NCBI RefSeq assembly: GCF_900143645.1 | Contig: NZ_FRFD01000007.1 | Span: forward strand, 79,428-143,427 | DNA: 64,000 nt | Source of the DNA: Anaerocolumna xylanovorans DSM 12503 | GTDB lineage: Bacteria; Bacillota; Clostridia; Lachnospirales; Lachnospiraceae | Direction: 5' to 3' | Part shown: piece by piece, positions 50,949 through 58,599 of the stretch | Layout of the letters: the number at the start of each line of letters is the position of its first letter | Numbering within the stretch: the stretch's first letter is position 1 | The notes under the pieces: model-generated | The model's input: only the letters and a program-made list of their open reading frames with translations | What the model was told of the DNA's origin: nothing | The model's database searches: none | Made by a program: the position numbers and the translations under genes

Positions 50949-51290
50949 TTACTGGTTGATTTTGTCGGAAAGCTTTCGGTACATATCAATAATATAACCA
51001 GTCATATTAAGCTCTGAATAAATGGTCATAAGTGTATCCTGTGCATGGGAGAATAGCAGCGTCGTCTGCAGTTCTTCATCTTCAATGGTATATTGTATCA
51101 TCCTGGTCTGGATGCGGTGGGCTTCTACTATCTTTTCTTTAGCCTGGTTCAGCTTCTTATCCACTCCCTCTCTGGGAGCGTCTTCCATAGAAGATTTCAC
51201 CGCTTCTGTCAGCAGATTTCTGCAGTCGCCTGCCAGCATAATAATCTGCATTGCAGATTGATTGAGTTCTTCGCTTGATACTTTGCTCAT
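50949..51290 (-). CDS. PTS lactose/cellobiose-type IIA component
   Basis: Phosphocarrier of the Lac/Chb PTS family. 113 residues from ATG (MSKVSSEELNQSAMQIIM), with GAAAGGGG upstream; eight more in-frame codons are repeat sequence. The active-site His is in LLFSHAQDTLMTIYSEL near residue 80, matching the HAQDHLM motif of the family. The central helix hairpin is rich in Glu, Lys and Gln as usual. It accepts phosphate from HPr and passes it to the IIB Cys. It lies between the IIC gene and the GH1 gene. Confidence 0.95.
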   Translation of the reverse strand: MSKVSSEELNQSAMQIIMLAGDCRNLLTEAVKSSMEDAPREGVDKKLNQAKEKIVEAHRIQTRMIQYTIEDEELQTTLLFSHAQDTLMTIYSELNMTGYIIDMYRKLSDKINQ

Positions 51291-51345
51291 CTTAACCCCT
51301 TTCGTGAATATCAAGTCTTTGATTTGATATCCCTGAATTCTAAAT
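51291..51345 (-). repeat. Repeat element carrying the IIA ribosome site
   Basis: ATATCAAGTC / GATTTGATAT (51308-51330) form a 10-bp stem with one G-T pair and a three-base loop. In transcript sense it is followed by TCACGAAAGGGGTTAAG and the IIA ATG, and preceded by the linker CTATTTAGAATTCAGG. The GTGAAAA hairpin is missing, apparently cut by the end of the IIC gene. Almost identical to the rsgA copy. Confidence 0.8.
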
Positions 51346-51350
51346 AGTGC

Positions 51351-52658
51351 CTATGCTCTTGCTGCCTTATTTGCTTCGTCTTCTTTTAATTTCTTCTGTT
51401 CATTTGCATATTCCTGACGGTCATACACCTTTAAGAAAGGATAGTATACTAAGCAGGAAACCGCAAAGATTACAAGGACGAGAATAGTACCGGCAATGGA
51501 CTGTGTTACCATATACCCTGTTATGGGGCTCGGAAGGTACCAGAAATTGAATACATTTTTAGGTATCGGCACCAATCCGGAGGACATGGTAAGGTAGGTA
51601 ATAATAGGACCAAGCAATCCCATGATCCACATAGGTATCATCAATACAGGATTAAAGGCTATGGGTGCACCGAATACTACCGGTTCATTAATATTGAAAA
51701 GAGACGGGACGATACAGGAACGGCCTACTACTTTCAACCGTTTTGATTTTGCTGTTAACATCAGGATATTTAGTGCCAAGGTTGTGCCGCCGCCGCCAAT
51801 CAGGAACATATTGGTGGTCTCGGAGGTATGGATAAAAAGATGTGCTCCGGAAGCTGCCGCTGCATTTGCTCCGATTGCCGGGAATACAATCGCTGCCATA
51901 ACCGGATAAAGCACCCAGGTAGAGATACCAAAACTGTACAGGAAAGCGAATGCAAGGAAGTTGAAAAGTACAAAGCCCCAGAAGGACTGTCCTACCGCAA
52001 TAAAAGGAGCAAATATATCATTAATAATTGTAAACATACTGATTCCCAGCTTGAAGGTAAAAATCCAGCCGACAAGGATAATGACCAGCATGGGAATTAA
52101 GGTATCAAACCATACAATGATGAAATCCGGCATGGCGGAATCTTCTTTAAAGAAGGTATGTTTTGCAAACAGATTCATAATGCAGCCTACCAGCAAGCCT
52201 CCAAGAATGGCTGCCAGCATACCCTGTGTACCCATGCGTTCCATAAATATGGCAAGTCCCTCCGTACCGCTAAAGGAACCGTCTTCTGCCGCGTAACCTG
52301 CTATATCACTTGCCAGGGGATAAATCAATAAAAGGAACAGGGCAATTCCTGCCATTCCGGCCTGCTTGGCTGTCTTACGGTTTTTCTTCTTTTCCATCAG
52401 AATAAAAGGAATCTGATAGGCCAGGCACAAAGCCAGCAATCCAAAGGAAAAGCTGCTAATAAGGCTTAAATCAGGAAACCAGGAAACATAATCTCCGATA
52501 ATATTAAGCATGGTAACAAAAGAACCGATTAAGATTAATGGCATTGCTGCAAGAATCGCTTCCTGGATGGATGATATCCAGGGATTTTTAGCGAGTTTAT
52601 TCATTTTCGGAGCGAATTTTTCTGTCATCCAATCCATAAATTTTTTCATAGGCGTCAT
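51351..52658 (-). CDS. celB: PTS lactose/cellobiose-type IIC permease
   Basis: Membrane channel component of a cellobiose/lichenan-type PTS. 435 residues, about ten membrane segments. It begins MKKFMDWMTEKFAPKMNKLAKNP-like, typical of CelB proteins, then AILAAMPLILIGSFVTML. The family motif around the sugar-binding loop is present: SLFNINEPVVFGAPIAFNP near residue 325, with the conserved NEPxxFG. The substrate class (beta-glucosides, cello-oligosaccharides or chitobiose) cannot be fixed from sequence. AAAGGA lies before the first ATG; a second ATG three codons later is possible. Confidence 0.95.
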   Translation of the reverse strand: MTPMKKFMDWMTEKFAPKMNKLAKNPWISSIQEAILAAMPLILIGSFVTMLNIIGDYVSWFPDLSLISSFSFGLLALCLAYQIPFILMEKKKNRKTAKQAGMAGIALFLLLIYPLASDIAGYAAEDGSFSGTEGLAIFMERMGTQGMLAAILGGLLVGCIMNLFAKHTFFKEDSAMPDFIIVWFDTLIPMLVIILVGWIFTFKLGISMFTIINDIFAPFIAVGQSFWGFVLFNFLAFAFLYSFGISTWVLYPVMAAIVFPAIGANAAAASGAHLFIHTSETTNMFLIGGGGTTLALNILMLTAKSKRLKVVGRSCIVPSLFNINEPVVFGAPIAFNPVLMIPMWIMGLLGPIITYLTMSSGLVPIPKNVFNFWYLPSPITGYMVTQSIAGTILVLVIFAVSCLVYYPFLKVYDRQEYANEQKKLKEDEANKAARA

Positions 52659-52685
52659 TTTCCTTTCTTCATTGGGCGGGCGGTG

Positions 52686-52994
52686 TTACAGCTCTATGAG
52701 GCTTTCTATCTGTTGCAGCACGGCCTCACCGTCAAGGGTTCCATAGGCGTCTTCAGGGATAATTTCTACCGGAACATTGTATGGCTTTGCTTCTTTCTTT
52801 AAATCATCCAGCATATATTTCAGATGAGGACCAACCAGCAGTAAGTCAATTTCCTCAATATACTCATCTAATTCCGAATCACTTCTGGCCTTTACATCAA
52901 CTTCCTTCCCCTTCTCTTTTGCAGCCTTGCGGATATTTTTTGCCATGAATCCGCTGGATGCCCCCGTACCGCATACTAATAATACCTTTTTCAT
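52686..52994 (-). CDS. PTS lactose/cellobiose-type IIB component
   Basis: Small cytoplasmic phosphocarrier and first gene of the operon. 102 residues. The phospho-Cys is at residue 8 in VLLVCGTGASSGFMAKNI, the CelA/LacB-type P-loop. The rest fits the family (LLLVGPHLKYMLDDLKK). The ribosome site is weak (AAAGGG about 12 bases before the ATG). Transcription would start from the promoter in the gap shared with the divergent regulator. Confidence 0.95.
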   Translation of the reverse strand: MKKVLLVCGTGASSGFMAKNIRKAAKEKGKEVDVKARSDSELDEYIEEIDLLLVGPHLKYMLDDLKKEAKPYNVPVEIIPEDAYGTLDGEAVLQQIESLIEL

Positions 52995-53057
52995 ATAAAT
53001 ACCATGCCCTTTCCTGTGCGTGTGAAAAATTTGTTTTCCCTGTTGCTTTATGACTTA

Positions 53058-53086
53058 ATTATAAGGACTATTTTGTGCACTTTCAA
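53058..53086 (-). promoter_or_regulatory. Promoter of the PTS operon
   Basis: TTGAAA (53081-53086) and TATAAT (53058-53063) on the minus strand, 17 bases apart. The leader to the IIB ATG is about 60 bases. A palindrome lies just upstream of the -35. Confidence 0.7.
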
Positions 53087-53090
53087 ATAA

Positions 53091-53108
53091 ACCTGGTTCC
53101 TATCAGGT
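53091..53108. promoter_or_regulatory. Palindrome next to the PTS promoter, possible activator site
   Basis: ACCTG and CAGGT flank eight bases. Its centre lies about 48 bases upstream of the expected operon start, close against the -35, where an activator of the LicR type would bind. No cre site was recognised in the intergenic region. A clear promoter for the plus-strand regulator was not found; TTGTTT with TATAAG near 53190-53215 has a poor 15-base spacer. Confidence 0.45.
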
Positions 53109-53247
53109 GGAATTCAAGTTATTTTTCACAGGAACTGTTTGTTTTATGCGACAACAGGTGACAATATGTATGATTTATTATTGTTTTCTCATCAAATCTA
53201 GTATAAGATACATATATTAATAATTCATTTTCTAGGGAGAAAGAATC

Positions 53248-55179
53248 ATGGGAGAGAACCGTCAAAGCAGTCTGCTTCACTATATGGTAAAGGAAAGCGG
53301 CAAATGGATTAAAGCGCAGAAATTAGCTGATATGTTTGAAGTATCCACCAGACAGATCAGAAAATATATCGTTGCCATCAATGAAAAATGCAGTGACTTT
53401 TCTTTGATTGAGTCAGGTTCCGAAGGTTACCGGCTGGATGGCGAAAAATACTTTCCTTACAAAGAAAAGGTCGACAGGCAGAAAGCAGATACCCCCCAAA
53501 TGCGGCAAAATTATATGATACAAAAGCTAATTGCCTTAAAAGACGGGTATGATATCTTTGACTTTTCTGATGAACTTTTTGTCAGCGTTGCGACCATTGA
53601 GAACGATTTAAAAAGCGTAAGAAAAACCTTAGAAGGCTTTGGGCTTGCCTTAAAGCGCAATAAAGACATGCTTTTTGTACTGGGCGGCGAGAAGGAAAAG
53701 CGGCTGCTCATGAGGAATATGATACTGCCAAACAGCTATGACTTTGCCCTCAATGACGAAATCCAGCTGCTGACCTTTCATTATCATTTCTGGGATTTTA
53801 GAAAGAACATCTGGAGAATACTCGTTCAGGACAATGATTTATTCTCCAACGATTATACCTTGAATAACATAGCCCTTCATGTAATTGTAATGATAGACCG
53901 CCTAAGAAACGGTGCAAATCTGGAACAGCCGGAACCGGATATCCAGCTGTATCAGGATACGGAGCAGTTTACCGCTACTAAACAGCTGGCAGAATATTTA
54001 TGCAGTACCTATGATATTGAAATGACGGATGCAGAGCTTTACCAGTTGTTCTTAACGGTGTCCCATAATACTACGGTTGTTGACCACAGTAATGTAAATA
54101 TCGATAATATCAAACAGTCTGTGGAGCAAAAGTATATTGATATTGCGGAAAATGTACTGGATAAAGTAGAACGCACTTACTATCTTGACCCCTTTGATGA
54201 TGACTTTAAAACCAGATTTATCATTCATGTCAGCAATCTGTTCAACCGTATTAAAAGCGATTATTCTGCCCGAAATCCGTTGACCGCTAAAATGAAAGGG
54301 ACCTATCCCCTCATTTATGACATAGCTGTTTATGTGGCACAGGAATTTGAAAATGATTATGGTATCCACCTGACAGAAGATGAAATTGCCTTTATTGCTC
54401 TTCATATAGGCGGTTATTTTGAAAACAATCTGCAGAATATGAACAAAGTATCCTGCACCTTTATTTACACGGATTATTATGGGAATTATAAAAAAACCAT
54501 AGAGAAGATTTCCAGAATTTTTTCAGATTCGCTCTATATTAAGCACATTGTATCCCTTAGCCAATACTTACAGGAGAAATGTCTGGCAGACTTAATTATA
54601 TCAACGGTAGAGATGGAATTTTCCGGCCGCTATACGGTGATTAACCCCATTCTTACCAATGATAACATTGAAAATATCCGAATGAATGTAGAGAGCATAT
54701 TAAAAAGGAACCAATATCTGGCCTTGAAGACTTATTTTTCGGATTTTATTGATTCCAAACTTTTTTATAAGAATCCGGATTTCAAGAATAAAAATGATGC
54801 CATTACAAAAATGACCCAGAATGCCATTTCTCTTGGCCTTGCCAAAGAAAGCCTCACAGAGAATGTATTACAAAGAGAAAGTCTTTCAGACACAGGTTTT
54901 AACGGTGTTGCAGTTCCTCATTCCTTAAGGGAAGATGTTATGAAAAGCTTTATCTCCTTTGCCATTTGTGATACCCCTATGGAGTGGGGCGCAAAGCAGG
55001 TTTATATTATTGCTCTTATTGGAGTAAACCAGGATTCCCGTAAAGCATTTACGGAAGTATTTGATTTTCTGGTGGATGTTCTCTCGGAGATGCAGAACGT
55101 AAAAGAGCTGGCTTCCTCGGCAGATTATGATGATTTCTTTCAAAAGCTTACAACTCAGGTAGAAAAAATATCGTATTAA
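53248..55179 (+). CDS. licR: LicR-type PRD transcriptional activator
   Basis: Multi-domain PTS-controlled regulator, likely activator of the divergent operon. 643 residues. Two N-terminal HTH domains (residues ~10-50, with TRQIRKYIVAINEK, and ~88-150, with FVSVATIENDLKSVRKTL). Two PRDs follow: first near 175-270 (NIALHVIVMIDRL), second near 290-395 (FIIHVSNLFNRI and IAFIALHIGGYF), each with conserved His. A IIB-like region near 400-480 has Cys in VSCTFIYTDYYGN but lacks the usual Cys-x-x-Gly P-loop. The C-terminal Mtl-type IIA domain keeps its His in NGVAVPHSL near residue 555. GGGAG precedes the ATG. Confidence 0.9.
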   Translation: MGENRQSSLLHYMVKESGKWIKAQKLADMFEVSTRQIRKYIVAINEKCSDFSLIESGSEGYRLDGEKYFPYKEKVDRQKADTPQMRQNYMIQKLIALKDGYDIFDFSDELFVSVATIENDLKSVRKTLEGFGLALKRNKDMLFVLGGEKEKRLLMRNMILPNSYDFALNDEIQLLTFHYHFWDFRKNIWRILVQDNDLFSNDYTLNNIALHVIVMIDRLRNGANLEQPEPDIQLYQDTEQFTATKQLAEYLCSTYDIEMTDAELYQLFLTVSHNTTVVDHSNVNIDNIKQSVEQKYIDIAENVLDKVERTYYLDPFDDDFKTRFIIHVSNLFNRIKSDYSARNPLTAKMKGTYPLIYDIAVYVAQEFENDYGIHLTEDEIAFIALHIGGYFENNLQNMNKVSCTFIYTDYYGNYKKTIEKISRIFSDSLYIKHIVSLSQYLQEKCLADLIISTVEMEFSGRYTVINPILTNDNIENIRMNVESILKRNQYLALKTYFSDFIDSKLFYKNPDFKNKNDAITKMTQNAISLGLAKESLTENVLQRESLSDTGFNGVAVPHSLREDVMKSFISFAICDTPMEWGAKQVYIIALIGVNQDSRKAFTEVFDFLVDVLSEMQNVKELASSADYDDFFQKLTTQVEKISY

Positions 55180-55184
55180 ATTTA

Positions 55185-55225
55185 AGAATGCCGGTTCAGC
55201 TGATGCGTAAACCGGCATTCTCTTT
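55185..55225 (+). terminator. Terminator after licR
   Basis: AGAATGCCGGTT (55185-55196) and AACCGGCATTCT (55210-55221) form a perfect 12-bp stem, followed by CTTT. It lies six bases after the licR stop, between convergent genes; on the other strand the T run is weak. Confidence 0.88.
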
Positions 55226-55231
55226 CAAAAT

Positions 55232-55579
55232 TTATATAATATCTGTGGGATTTTCCATAAGTGTAACCAAACGAAAGCCATGGGAATGTCCATTTTCCTC
55301 CGTTGTATGTCCCTCCAGATAATGGACATGCCTGTCTCCTGCGGGTATGGCACCACAAGTCCTGCCTTTAAATTCATGATAATGACCATCAGCATTGTCC
55401 GTTCGGAAAACGATCTCATGACAGTGATCACCGGCTCCCGTAAAAACAGCTTCACCGGTCACAAAAGAAAAGCGGTGATAATGATTATCTTTTGCCATCT
55501 TTAAATAACCCTGCACTTCATGTACATGATTTTTGTACTGGGGATTGCTCTTTTTCATTTCTATTTTTATATAGCTCAA
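55232..55579 (-). CDS. YmaF-like His-rich protein with six HxH repeats
   Basis: About 115 residues, resembling the YmaF family of unknown function. The striking feature is six H-x-H motifs at regular intervals: NHVHEV, NHYHRF, DHCHEI, GHYHEF, RHVHYL and GHSHGF, spaced 14-19 residues apart and each followed by a hydrophobic residue. This suggests a repeated beta-strand fold with clustered metal sites. The start is uncertain: AAGGAG lies nine bases before a TTG (MSYIKIEMKKSNP), used here; an ATG seven codons later has no ribosome site. It is on the minus strand, about 95 bases after the DUF1653-like gene. Confidence 0.75.
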   Translation of the reverse strand: MSYIKIEMKKSNPQYKNHVHEVQGYLKMAKDNHYHRFSFVTGEAVFTGAGDHCHEIVFRTDNADGHYHEFKGRTCGAIPAGDRHVHYLEGHTTEENGHSHGFRLVTLMENPTDII

Positions 55580-55673
55580 GCTGCTCAACTCCTTAAAGAC
55601 ACCATCCTATTTGCATTTTTAATCATGCCTAGAAGTATCATATGCCGCTTATCAGAAAGGGTTCTTTCCTGCC

Positions 55674-56231
55674 CTAACGGAACCTCTTATTCTCAAATCT
55701 GGCATGAGTCTTTAAGCAATAAACCAAGCTGCTGATTTTATCCTCCATATCCCCATCCGAGATAATGCAATCAACGGATATGGCCATATGGTTTAATATC
55801 CTGTCATTTAAATTTTTGCGGCTTCCCGTTAATACATTAAGCTTTTCTTCATAGGTGTCAGCCTCCAGGAAAGCCAGAAGCACAGGATCTATTGTTTCTG
55901 AGGCTTCCGTCCTATTGCTGCTTTTATAATCTGCTTTTGCAATTTTTGCTGCTTCTTCCTGTTCAGGTCTTTGAAAGGAACCGCTTGCTTCCTCTGTCAG
56001 ATGGCCGATTTCCATGGAGGATACTTTTTCTTTTGACGGTGTATAAGGAACCATTTCTTTTATAAAGTCGGCAAAAGGCATTGCATATACTTTGTAATCC
56101 CCCGATAATGCCTGGTACACGGCTATTTCGCCTTCCATTCTCTTATAAATAGCAATTGCAATAAACTGAACCAGATTCTTCTCTTTGTCTATAAATAGTT
56201 GTCCGGCTGCGGGCAATGTTCTGTCTTCCAT
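55674..56231 (-). CDS. Protein with a DUF1653-like domain
   Basis: 185 residues from the ATG chosen (MEDRTLPAAGQLFID), seven bases after AAGGAG. An open frame runs 33 codons further up to a TTG, but without a ribosome site. Residues 9-60 resemble DUF1653, with the pattern EGEIAVYQALSGDYKVYAMP and FADFIKEM comparable to VVYQALYG-x-x-x-VWVRP-x-x-x-F of that family. The middle is polar and Glu/Lys/Ser-rich. The C-terminal 60 residues (DPVLLAFLEADTYEEKLNVL, then ILNHMAISVDCII) look like a helical domain that I cannot place. Function unknown. Confidence 0.7.
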   Translation of the reverse strand: MEDRTLPAAGQLFIDKEKNLVQFIAIAIYKRMEGEIAVYQALSGDYKVYAMPFADFIKEMVPYTPSKEKVSSMEIGHLTEEASGSFQRPEQEEAAKIAKADYKSSNRTEASETIDPVLLAFLEADTYEEKLNVLTGSRKNLNDRILNHMAISVDCIISDGDMEDKISSLVYCLKTHARFENKRFR

Positions 56232-56344
56232 TTGAGTTCTCCTTCCCTCGGACGGTTTATGAAAATAAGCGCGACCATCCCTTGTTACAATATCATATAC
56301 ATATTTCACAGTTTTTGGCTTTTCATTCAAAAGCTCTCATATTC

Positions 56345-56373
56345 ATTATATTCTTTTAATCACTATTCTTCAA
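56345..56373 (-). promoter_or_regulatory. Promoter of the DUF1653-like gene
   Basis: TTGAAG (56368-56373) and TATAAT (56345-56350) with a 17-base spacer on the minus strand. The leader to the chosen ATG would be about 105 bases. Confidence 0.6.
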
Positions 56374-56416
56374 CTTGAACCTATGGAAAAGCTTGATTGC
56401 ATAATTATAAAACTTG

Positions 56417-56445
56417 TTGACTTCATTTTAAAAAACAGCTACAAT
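56417..56445 (+). promoter_or_regulatory. Promoter of the DAHP synthase gene
   Basis: TTGACT (56417-56422) and TACAAT (56440-56445) with a 17-base spacer, about 50 bases before the ATG. The leader is short, so no T-box or trp-type attenuator fits here. Confidence 0.75.
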
Positions 56446-56494
56446 GCATTTAAACAAAAGATGTATGTATTATAGAAAGCAAAGGAGTATTGTT

Positions 56495-57523
56495 ATGAGT
56501 TTCGATTACCGAAAAGAAGTTATATCTCCTGCCGAACTACGAAGTAGTTATTCTCTGACAGAAAAAGAAAGTCTGGCAAAAGAAAAAAGAGATAATGAGA
56601 TTAAGGATGTTTTTATGGAGAAATCCAATAAATTCCTGGTTATTATAGGTCCCTGCTCCGCTGACAATGAGGATTCTGTCTGCGATTACATTAACAGACT
56701 TGCCAAGGTTCAGGATAAGGTAAAAGATAAATTAATCCTGATCCCACGCATTTACACTAACAAACCACGTACCACCGGAGAAGGCTATAAGGGAATTGCC
56801 CATCAGCCGGACCCCGAAAAGAAGCCGGATTTACAGGAAGGCCTTATCGCCATGAGAAAGATTCACTTACGGGCAATTAAGGAAACCGGCCTTACCGCTG
56901 CGGATGAAATGCTCTATCCCGAGAACTGGCCCTATGTGGAGGATATCCTCTCCTACGTTGCCGTAGGTGCCCGTTCCGTTGAGAATCAGCAGCACCGCCT
57001 TACCATAAGCGGTATCGACTGTCCGGCAGGCATGAAGAACCCGACCAGCGGTGATTTCTCGGTCATGCTGAATTCCTGTGTTGCCGCCCAGGCTTCCCAT
57101 ACCTTTTTATACCGTGCCTGCGAAGTAAAGACCACCGGAAATCCTCTGGCTCACTGCATCTTAAGAGGGGCAGTCAACAAGCATGGACAGGCTATTCCCA
57201 ATTATCACTATGAAGATTTAATCCGTCTTCTGGATATGTATAACGAAAGAGAGCTATCTTATCCTGCGGCTATCATAGATGCCAACCACGCCAACTCCAA
57301 CAAGTTTTATTATGAGCAGCCCCGTATCGTAAAGGAAATCCTTCACAGCCGGTCTGTTAATCCCGAAATTGCAAGACTGGTAAAGGGTGTTATGATCGAA
57401 AGCTACATTGAACCCGGAAATCAAAAAGTATCTGAACATACTTATGGTAAATCCATAACAGATGCCTGCCTTGGCTGGGCTGAATCGGAAAAGCTCATTT
57501 ATACCATTGCGGAGCATATCTAA
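56495..57523 (+). CDS. aroF: 3-deoxy-7-phosphoheptulonate (DAHP) synthase, class I alpha type
   Basis: First enzyme of the shikimate pathway, condensing PEP with erythrose-4-phosphate. 342 residues from ATG (MSFDYRKEVISPAEL), with AAAGGAG seven bases upstream; a 17-codon upstream extension overlaps the promoter. Motifs of the AroG/AroF/AroH-like type: VIIGPCSADNEDSV near residue 48, PRIYTNKPRTTGEGYKG near residue 83, VGARSVENQQHR near residue 160, MKNPTSGDFSVMLN near residue 185 and DANHANSNKFYYEQP near residue 270 (metal ligands). The isozyme letter and the feedback amino acid cannot be told from sequence. Confidence 0.95.
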   Translation: MSFDYRKEVISPAELRSSYSLTEKESLAKEKRDNEIKDVFMEKSNKFLVIIGPCSADNEDSVCDYINRLAKVQDKVKDKLILIPRIYTNKPRTTGEGYKGIAHQPDPEKKPDLQEGLIAMRKIHLRAIKETGLTAADEMLYPENWPYVEDILSYVAVGARSVENQQHRLTISGIDCPAGMKNPTSGDFSVMLNSCVAAQASHTFLYRACEVKTTGNPLAHCILRGAVNKHGQAIPNYHYEDLIRLLDMYNERELSYPAAIIDANHANSNKFYYEQPRIVKEILHSRSVNPEIARLVKGVMIESYIEPGNQKVSEHTYGKSITDACLGWAESEKLIYTIAEHI

Positions 57524-57551
57524 ACATAATTATTAACTTTTTATCCAAATC

Positions 57552-57592
57552 AAGAAGGGATACCGCATACAGCCGGCATCCCTTCTTTTTTC
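57552..57592 (+). terminator. Terminator after the DAHP synthase gene
   Basis: AAGAAGGGAT (57552-57561) pairs with ATCCCTTCTT (57578-57587), followed by T residues. Because A residues also flank the left arm it may work toward xerD as well, whose stop lies close by. Confidence 0.88.
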
Positions 57593-57629
57593 GTCCTAAA
57601 AGTAAAATGTATTTTAATACCAGTTACGG

Positions 57630-58514
57630 CTATGCCCTGGGATGGGTATCTGCATATACTTTCGTAAGCTTCTTGTCCGTTCCCTGTACATAATACTGTG
57701 TGGTGGTAATATCTGCATGTCCCAAAAATTCCTGGATGCTTCTTAAATCTGCTCCATTTGCTATCATATGTGCGGCAAATGAATTTCTTAGAATCTGCGG
57801 TGTAATTTCTCTTGTGATGCCCGCATTTCTTCCATATCCTTTGATAATCTTCCAAAAGCCCTGTCTGCTCATTTGTTCTCCTGAAAGGTTGGTAAAGAGA
57901 AAGTCTGTTTTGACATCACCTACCAAAGTGGGTCTGCCAAGGCTGAAATAATTCTCCAAAGCATGCTTTGCCATATTTCCAAAAGGTATCAGTCTTTCCT
58001 TCTTGCTGCTGTAACAGCGTAAGAATCTATTCTTAAGATTAAGGTCATCCAACTTTATAGAGATCAATTCAGTAACCCGAATCCCTGTGGCATACAAAAG
58101 CTCCAGCATTGCCTTGTCTCTCATGCCCTTGACCGTATCGGGTTTTGGCTGCTCCAAAAGGCCATTTACCTCTTCCGGTGAAAGGGATGAATGAGGTTTC
58201 TTTTCTACCTTCGGTGATTTCATCCTCTCGGTAGGATCACAGCTTAGCTTTCCGTTCTTGATCAAATACAAAACAAAAGCTTTTATAGAGGCTATATTCC
58301 TTGAAACAGTGGAAGGAGCCATGCCTTCCTTTTCCAATGTAAGTACATAGGAATTTAAGCTGGTCTCACTTAACTTATCCGCTTCGGTTATATTCTGCCT
58401 ATACATGTAATTCACCAATTTTGTTAAATCATTCCGATAGGACAGGCAGGTGTTGGCACTTGCTTTTTTTATTTCTTTCATATATGTAATAAATTCCTGC
58501 AGGACAGCCTTCAT
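57630..58514 (-). CDS. xerD: Tyrosine recombinase, XerD-like
   Basis: Site-specific recombinase of the XerC/XerD class, thought to resolve chromosome dimers at dif. 294 residues, normal. N-terminal SAM-like DNA-binding domain (residues 1-90, LQEFITYMKEIKKASANT), then the catalytic domain. Catalytic Arg is in ATGIRVTELISI near residue 148, Lys in SSKKERLIPFG near 173, Arg in QILRNSFAAHM at 243, His in FLGHADITTT and the Tyr in TTQYYVQG near 276. The His of the HxxR motif (usually TPHxLRHSF) is Gln240 here. Its neighbours spoIIM and nudF match the Bacillus xerD locus (fur missing), supporting XerD. Confidence 0.88.
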   Translation of the reverse strand: MKAVLQEFITYMKEIKKASANTCLSYRNDLTKLVNYMYRQNITEADKLSETSLNSYVLTLEKEGMAPSTVSRNIASIKAFVLYLIKNGKLSCDPTERMKSPKVEKKPHSSLSPEEVNGLLEQPKPDTVKGMRDKAMLELLYATGIRVTELISIKLDDLNLKNRFLRCYSSKKERLIPFGNMAKHALENYFSLGRPTLVGDVKTDFLFTNLSGEQMSRQGFWKIIKGYGRNAGITREITPQILRNSFAAHMIANGADLRSIQEFLGHADITTTQYYVQGTDKKLTKVYADTHPRA

Positions 58515-58599
58515 ACAGCACTTCTCCTTTGCTTCTATGATTATTCAATATAATTATAATGCATAATCGGCGAATTGCAAATCAAAATTAGCATCCTGC

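Noticed and set aside
56340..56494. T-box or attenuator before the DAHP synthase gene
   Set aside because: The promoter lies only about 50 bases before the start codon, leaving no room for a T-box or terminator hairpin.
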